From contig NW_017804342.1 in assembly GCF_001625305.1 (NCBI RefSeq), forward strand, positions 416,336 to 480,335: a stretch of DNA of 64,000 nt. Reading direction: 5' to 3'. Shown piece by piece: positions 38,201 to 46,715 of the stretch (position 1 is its first letter; every line of letters begins with the position of its first letter). This DNA is from Branchiostoma belcheri (Eukaryota; Chordata; Leptocardii; Amphioxiformes; Branchiostomatidae). The notes under the pieces were generated by a model. The model was not told the DNA's origin and did not search any database. It saw only the letters and a list, made by a program, of their open reading frames with translations. The translations under genes and the position numbers were made by a program.

Positions 38201-41200
38201 ACCGGCGGTTTCTGGGAAAATCTGGCGCTAAAATTCTAAAGCTTTTCCTTCTCAGACTAACGCATCAGATTCCTGGGTTGCTCTGGTCGACTGGGTGTGG
38301 AAATGTGCAAATCATCACGTTATGAGGTTCTCAGCCATAAAAGCATCGGTGGCGACGAGCGAACATTCAGGTAACAGTTTCGAGCGTTCAGGAACCATAA
38401 AAATACACAGACGTGAGAAGAAAAAAAAAGCTGAACGTCTAGAAAATAAACAGCGATAGAGACACAGAAATGAGAGTGAACGTATAGAGAGAGGGTAGAG
38501 TTAACAGAACTCAGCGTAGAAACGCGAACCATACTCGGCATTGGGGGGCTGGCTATTGGCAGTCGCGTCCAATCTTTTGGTGGCAGCAAAGACAGTATCA
38601 ATTGCAAAATGGCCAGGCTGTATCCATTGGCCAGGTAACTGCCTAGCAAATGTCTTTACGACCACCAAGAGATCGTCAGTTGTCGTCTGTATGTGGTTGT
38701 AGCCTACACCATTCTACTAGTACTCAGACGACAAGGCGCGTGTTCTAGACGTGGGCAGACGCCTCGTGGGACGGCTCGCTTTTCTGAGAAGGGAAGAGAG
38801 GAGAGACTATCCTAGAAACTGAGCAGGATTACACGTGACCAGCGAGGTCGGGCCGCGGGGAGGGGGGTGGTGTGTGTGGGAGGCGGGTCTTTCCTGGAAT
38901 TGGAGCCGACGACTTCTCCGACGCACGTGGGCGAGACGTGAAGGTGTAAGCATTGAGACACACGTGTGCAGGCAGGCTAGGAGAGTCCTTGACTGTAACA
39001 TTTATTAAGGGACAAGTCTCTAATACTAGTATATAGCACTAAAATGTCCCATCAAGGACCATATAGGGACAAATCTCTAATAAACCCAAGGAGTCGTTGC
39101 ATATTACAAATATGGCACTAAAATGTCCCATAGATAAAAAGGACCATAGAGGGACAAAAATGTAATAAACCCAGCGGGTCGCTGACTATTAAAGATATAG
39201 CGCTAAAATGTCCCATCAAGTACCATAGAGGGAAAAGTCTCTAATAAACCCAGAGAGTCGTTGAATATTACAGATATGGCACTAAAATGGCCCATCAAGG
39301 ACCACAGAGCAATTGGAGGAAAGCTACCATTTTGAGGCGCCTACATAGACAGATGAACGGGAAGACTCCTCCGTAAAATACCTGTCAACAGGGATTGCCA
39401 ACGCTTCAAGTAGCACCAATCGTCCAAAATTATACGCGAGGCGTCCCCAATGATAAGCGAGCGAAGAAGGAGAAGGAGAAGAAGGAGAAGGAGAAGAAGG
39501 AGCAGGGGAAGAAGAAGAATGAGGAGGAGGAGAAGAAGGAGCAGGGGAAGAAGAAGAAGAAGAAGAAGGAGGAGGAGGAGAAGAAGAAGAAGGAAAAAGA
39601 GGAGAGGGAGGAAAAGAGGAAGGAGAAGAAAGAGGAGAAGGAGAAGAAGAAGAAGAAGCAGGAGAAGAAGAAGGAGGAGAAGAAGAAGGAGAAGGAGGAG
39701 AAGAAGGAAAAGTAGAAGAAGAAGGAGAAGAAAAAAGAGGAGAAGGAGAAGGAGGAGAAGAAGAAAAGAAGGAGCAGAAGAAGGAGAAGAAGAAGAAGAG
39801 GAGGAGACTGGTGACCGGTGAGCAGCATTACTACACGCGGCACAGCAAATTTGACTACCACGTACAAGCGTCTCCACTTCCAGCAAATTTGGAACGGAGT
39901 GCATGCATGCCAGTATTGTCTTTGGTCGTTGTGGATAGTGACAATGGAAGAAGATACAAACTATAGAAGGGATACATATGTCTACGCACACATTCGTCCA
40001 AATGACCGGTCAAAAGCATTGACATTGTAAGAACGGTATATCAGCACAAAGGAAAATATTCTATACATATGTCATTTACAGTTACATAAACTAGACTTAC
40101 AGTTAAGTAAGAACCACATAGAGAGGAAACTAATGCTGTTGAAGCGATTTTCTCTGTAACTTACCTTGTCATTTTATCCTGGCCTTAATCCAAATCAACA
40201 AGAACTACGGTGGTACAAAGCTCGTAATCCATAGCAAACAATCGCGATTTATACATTCACTACTTATAATCCCCAAACGTCCACATGTGTCTGGTCCATG
40301 CGGCGAAGACGTCGGAAATATAAATGCAGGGACTGTGCTATATTTTCCACGGAGGGCTCGACGATATTCCATAGTAAAAAGAACGAAGACCACCTCTTCG
40401 GTTTGAAAACTCTGTCTTGTCTGTCCTCCACTCTACGATGCTGGAATATTTGTATCATATCTCTTCCTGGGTGACTCATTCTTACGTTCGGTCATCCCCC
40501 ACCCCAGAACTTAGTCATGGACCGAGACCTCCCTATGGGCCATGTCTTTAAAAGTGTTATCTTCCGAGGATTATGTAATGTTGGTTAATGGGATAGAAGG
40601 TAGTTTCTTGGAAATCACAGGTAGAAAGTCGTGGGCAGGCAAGGAGAACCATAAGAAAAGACACAAAAAGTAGAGAGTATTAGAATGATGCTTATCTACC
40701 AAAAAAAATTGCATTCGATAGAATGTTGGAGGTGTAGTGGGGGAGACGCTTAGGGGGTGAAAAAAACACTTGGGACAAAAATTATATAAATATTGTAATT
40801 TTAATACAGTTAAGTAAGAATAGAGGACGAATGCTATTTGTAATAGAATTTAGATTGTATAGCAAATACCTATTTACCTATTTTATACACTAAAGCACTG
40901 TAGAAAAGTTCATGATTCCATGTGTCCCAAAGCAGCTACAGTCTTCCGCTAATCTCCAAGCAGATCTTTGGTGGCAAAGTCGTAACCAATCGGCAAGACA
41001 GTGTCCAATACACGAGACAATATTGGATACTGTGATGCCTATTGGAAACTGTGATGCCTATTGGATACTGTGATGCCTATTGGATACTGTGATGCCTATT
41101 GGATACTGTGATGCCTATTGGAAACTGTGATGCCTATTGGGTACTGTGATGCCTATTGGAAACTGTGATGCCTATTGGATACTGTGATGCCTATTGGAAA

Positions 41201-44200
41201 CTGTGATGCCTATTGGGTACTGTGATGCCTATTGGATACTGTGATGCCTATTGGGTACTGTGATGCCTATTGGATACTGTGATGCCTATTGGGTACTGTG
41301 ATGCCTATTATATAGTGTCATGCCTATTGGATAATGTCTTGCCAAATGGATAACGTATTGAGTATTCGATACTATCTTGGCGGTCGGTTACGACTTAGAC
41401 TTTAGCACCGAAAGATCTGCTTGGAGATTAGCCTACATAATCTCTCTTCTCAGAAATGGCTTGTTGACGGCGGCAGTTGTGGTGGGTGGTAGGAAAAGTA
41501 GCTAGTTGCTGCATACCTTTGTGATTATGTTATCGTTAATCAGAAACCCGGAACTCGTTGCATTTTGACAGCATGTCAGCTATAGTATCGATTAGGCCAT
41601 GTTGATTTGATTATAGGAATGACATTCTCTGGGAACCCCAAAACTTATGCGAGCGTGCGAATAAAAAAAAGTTTGGCAAAATAAAAAGTTATGAAATCTA
41701 GGTGGTCATGAGGGTTGAACAAATGACTAAACACACAGAGTAATATTTTATTGGCATGTAAATAGCAGACTCTTCATTTTCATTCCTTAACATTTTCTTC
41801 TCGTCCTTTGGAATGAATTCTGACATTCTGCGACATAAGTATCGTTTTCCAATATTTGTTTCAATACGGCATACATTTGCTCATTTTGCAGCTACTTTGT
41901 ACGATTTACAATGTGGTCAAACTTTTTTTTGGAAACGGACGAAAATTCATGCGCGCGCGCATTTCATCCATATAATCAAATCAACATGGCCTTACAACAA
42001 ACTGTGTTTGTTCTCTGATTTCAACGTAAACTGTGTGGGATTTCTTTTCTGTTTACAGTTTTTAGTATATGACATATCCACCATAAAGCGATGTTCTCAT
42101 TTGAATGATTACAGCTTAATTTGTTACAATGACACGTATCTAACTAACGACAACCAAATCCTAAAAAAAGTGTCATATATCTTGACGTATACGTATTGCA
42201 TACAGATGCATATACATAAATCACACATATACAAATCGGTAAACATAAACTACATGTACACAGATATATATGTCGGTAAAACACGAAAGCGTATTTACGG
42301 AACAGGAAGGATTGATTTGATTTGATTTGATTTATTGAACAATGCAATACAGCTGTTGCTGGTGTTGTGTCCCGCACATGGAAAAGAATGATCGACAGAC
42401 AATACTCATTTTCACTTGAGTCTACTGGTGAAAGTCGTGTAAAGTGCCTTTCCCAAGGGCACAAGATCGGAGGCATGTCAGGACTCGAACCCGGGACCTC
42501 TTGATTCCGAGTCACGCACGCTGCCACACGGACCCCACGATAAAGACAAACAAAAAAACGACCAAGCAGTCAGTTATAGAGAACACGATGACTAAGCCTT
42601 CCGTCTATCTAGTACTGCGTACTCCAACATTCAAAGTGTAAATTTACTCCGTAACTAGAGAATTCTATACGGCGGAAACTATCATGAATATGACCCGATA
42701 CGAAAGTGACTTCTCTGATGCGTGATGACCGCATGCAAATCTACATCCTGTTCAGCGAACCGGACAACCTCAAAATTCAGACTCAAACTGACCGTCTTTT
42801 TTAACAAAATAAAAAGACTACATCCTTACATATAACACCCAGCAAAAAATTCCCCCCCTCAAAAAAAACTTCTTTACATTTGGTTTCGGACTAAATCTCG
42901 GCCCACCGCGCTTGCACGGACTAGTACTGACCTTTTCAATGTGACAACAGAGTTGCGTGAATCCTTGAACCTCCAGCATTGTCCTGGTTTATCCTGGACC
43001 GATCTTGAAAACAAACACCAACACCGTGTGGGACCATTTTTAGATAACGCCTGGGGACAGACTACTGTGGATGAATGTCTCTGACCAAGTAATCTTGCAT
43101 ACGGGACGAGCCGTTCACACCGTTTTGGAGAGAAGAGTATTTCTTTGGTTTGCTTAATTAAGTTGCCTTCGCCAAGAAGGTTGACATTCGAAAGGGGTTT
43201 GTATGTGTGCCTGTGTGTCTATCTGTTTGTCTATCAACACGATACCTCGAGAAGGCTTAGATGGATTGCCTTCGTTGATATTTACATGTAATAGGTGGGT
43301 TTTGATGACAGCTCGAAATTATTGGATTTTGGGCCCCTGGCGGCTTGTTATGGTACTGCAGTGGAAATATCTCTCGTGGTATCTCGCGATCTGGGCATGG
43401 CAGGGTCACGAAGTTTGTATGGTAGATACATGTAGCTCTTGTGCTCGAGAGGAAGCCATGTGAGTTTGGCCCCCCCTAGCAGCTTTGTTCTGGAACTGCA
43501 GAGGCATTTGTTAAAATTCTTCGAGGGAGGGTAACTCAAGAACCGTTGGACATGTATTTTTGGTATGTAGGTAGTTCAAGTGATCTTCACATGATTAAAT
43601 GACAAATATGTAAATCAAGATCTAATTTGTACAATGAAGAAATTTTATAAATCTGCTGGGTTCCAAATTACCATTCTATTTAAACTTGTGTGACTGATGT
43701 AATTGGGAACGAGAAGAACATCGGGAGATATTGATTATGTAAATGCGAACCTAATTTGCATACTTAATGCGAAAATACCATGATTTCATTATGGTAACTG
43801 CTAGAAATTTCATACTTTCTTCATTTGGAGGTCAAGTGAAGGTGAATATCATTAAATATAACTTATTCAAATCAGGACCTCATTTGCATAATTAATAATA
43901 TATTCAGTAGCTTTGTTAAGTAAGATAAGACTGTCATTGGGTGGAGAATATGATCAAATGATATAATTTATGTAAATGAGTATCTTATTTGCATAATCAA
44001 TGAGCAATATTTACACTTGGTCATTTGTAAATGTTGAACATCCTTTGGCGAAGGTATGAGATCGTGAAACTCTAGTTCAATATGAGATCGCGGTATATAC
44101 ACCCAATATAACCGCCATCAAAAATTGAAAACCCCCTTTTGAAATATGCAAACTTTTTTACGATACAATTCTATCTCACGCAAGAAGAGGACATGCTAAA

Positions 44201-45941
44201 ACAAGTCTCCTCTGATCATCACACCCGTCTGTACTAATTAGTTTTCTTCAATGCTTTCCAAGAAGCTGAAAAATTTCTCCTAATTTCTGACCCCTAATGC
44301 CCAGCTTTCATCCGAGTCTTCCCACTATGCCCTGTGTGGGCGGCTGTGTTTGCGGCCTCTCGAGCATCTGCCTGCGCTGGAGAGGACTGTATGAATGGAA
44401 GTGGGGGAAGAAGGATATTGATTGCTAGCTGCGGATAAAACCTTGATGTGTTCTGCCATGAATGCACAAGTAGCTGCTGAGGTACATGTAGAGAAGAGGA
44501 GCGTAGATGGACGTGATTACGATGTCGACATTTAGTTCGACATTTGTCCTATTTTCCACGTAGATGACACACATGACGACCGTTTCTGAGTACAATACCA
44601 TGGAGTTATAGTTAAGGGTGTGTGTGTCAAGGCGTTGTGCTACTTCCAAACCAGGACGCAGTACGACCTGAAATGACTCTGTCCGCCACATTAGTATGCA
44701 GGCCGGCACTTGGACCACGTCTCGTGACGTCATGCGTTCTAGGCTTCTAGCAGCAATTTCCGACTTTCGTTATATTTCTTCCTCTCCAAACGTGTTGGAT
44801 GGCTAGTGTACGTGTGGCGAGTTCCCGGGACGCCCCTTTCCGGCTTATGTGATGCTCTGCCATATTTGGGGTTTTTAATTCAGGCTTCCTTCCTCTCTCC
44901 CTGTGCTCCCGAAGGGCCCCAGGCTTCACGGCGTCAATGGACGTCGCCGCTCCATTCACAAACCGGCGTCGCGGAAAGAGAGGCGCGGTCACGTGAGCGC
45001 AGAGATGACGACATGACGGCGTATGACGTCAGTCGGCGGGTGTAGCGGGAGAAGGGAGACTTATGAATGAACGGACGACGTCACGGAATACACATGAGGG
45101 CCTTACTATCGGCAGGAAAGGCAGGCAGGCAGCGCGCGCGGCCTGGCAGCTGAGCGAGGGAAGGCGGACGAGCCTGGATTGCGGGTGTACAAGTTGTACA
45201 CGGCAGCGTGGTAATAATGCCTTCCCCGGGGCTAGCCGGGGCAATACGCCTCTGCCGCCACCGCCCACCCTCACACACCCCCTTATAAATAATTCATACC
45301 GGGGCGCACGTTACGGTATAGCTTACAAACAATATTTGCGGGGGTGGGGGACACAAAAATTGTCCTGACAGTCGAAATACCTGACCGAACGAGGGACAAC
45401 TGTAACACGGCACGAACACGTCACATGATCGATGCATGACCCACCTTTGCGAGGCGAAGGGGGAGGGGTTCCGCGAGGGGGGGTGGACGGGGCCGCCATA
45501 CTGTCTGTGGAGGTGCATCGCCATAAGGTGGCGTGGTCCACCTGACCCACTCCGCAGGTGATCCGCTTGGTTTACGCAGGGGGAGCCGCCAACTCGCGGC
45601 GGCCGGGCGAGCGGCAGGTTGTTGCCATCCGACGACGCAGCGGCGTATTTGCCTAATCGAGAGAGTTTTGGAGAAAGCGCGCGGGCCCCGTCGTTGCGTC
45701 ACACGCCCACTTATTCATCTGCATGGTAACGCCGACCGCGTCCACGGCCGCAGATCGCGCCACAGCCAAGGTATAAAAACTGCACCTGCCCGAACCGTAC
45801 CCAGAAACGTCGGCACGCCTTCTGCGAATAGGTTCTATATATATATATATATACTATATAGAGACATCTCGCTTACTGGTAAGATACATGTATACAAGTA
45901 CTGGCTACTTGTCTATTCTCAGAAACGCGTATCTGTGTTTT

Positions 45942-45990
<49 letters not shown>

Positions 45991-46456
45991 NNNNNNNNNN
46001 NNNNNNNNNNNNNNNNNNNNNNNNNNNNNNNNNNNNNNNNNNNNNNNNNNNNNNNNNNNNNNNNNNNNNNNNNNNNNNNNNNNNNNNNNNNNNNNNNNNN
46101 NNNNNNNNNNNNNNNNNNNNNNNNNNNNNNNNNNNNNNNNNNNNNNNNNNNNNNNNNNNNNNNNNNNNNNNNNNNNNNNNNNNNNNNNNNNNNNNNNNNN
46201 NNNNNNNNNNNNNNNNNNNNNNNNNNNNNNNNNNNNNNNNNNNNNNNNNNNNNNNNNNNNNNNNNNNNNNNNNNNNNNNNNNNNNNNNNNNNNNNNNNNN
46301 NNNNNNNNNNNNNNNNNNNNNNNNNNNNNNNNNNNNNNNNNNNNNNNNNNNNNNNNNNTGTGTGTGTGTGTGCCCGCGCGCGCGCGCGTGTGCGTGCGTG
46401 CGTATGTGTTTGTTTATTTATGCGTGTGTATGGTTATGTATGTGCGTGTGCGTGCA

Positions 46457-46504
<48 letters not shown>

Positions 46505-46671
46505 CACGTGCGCGTGTGCTTGTATGTGTGTGTGTGTGCATGCGTACGTGCATGTGTGTGTGTGTGTGTGTGTGTGTGCATATGTGTGTGTGTGTGTGTG
46601 TGTGTTCGCGCGCGTGTGGTTCTGAATATAATGTTCGTGTGTGCGTGTGCGCGCACGCGTGAGTGTGTGTG

Positions 46672-46715
<44 letters not shown>

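Noticed and set aside
39341-39991. 216-codon leucine-rich and 123-codon arginine-rich open frames
   Set aside because: They come from the (GAA/GAG)n tract read on both strands; not genes.
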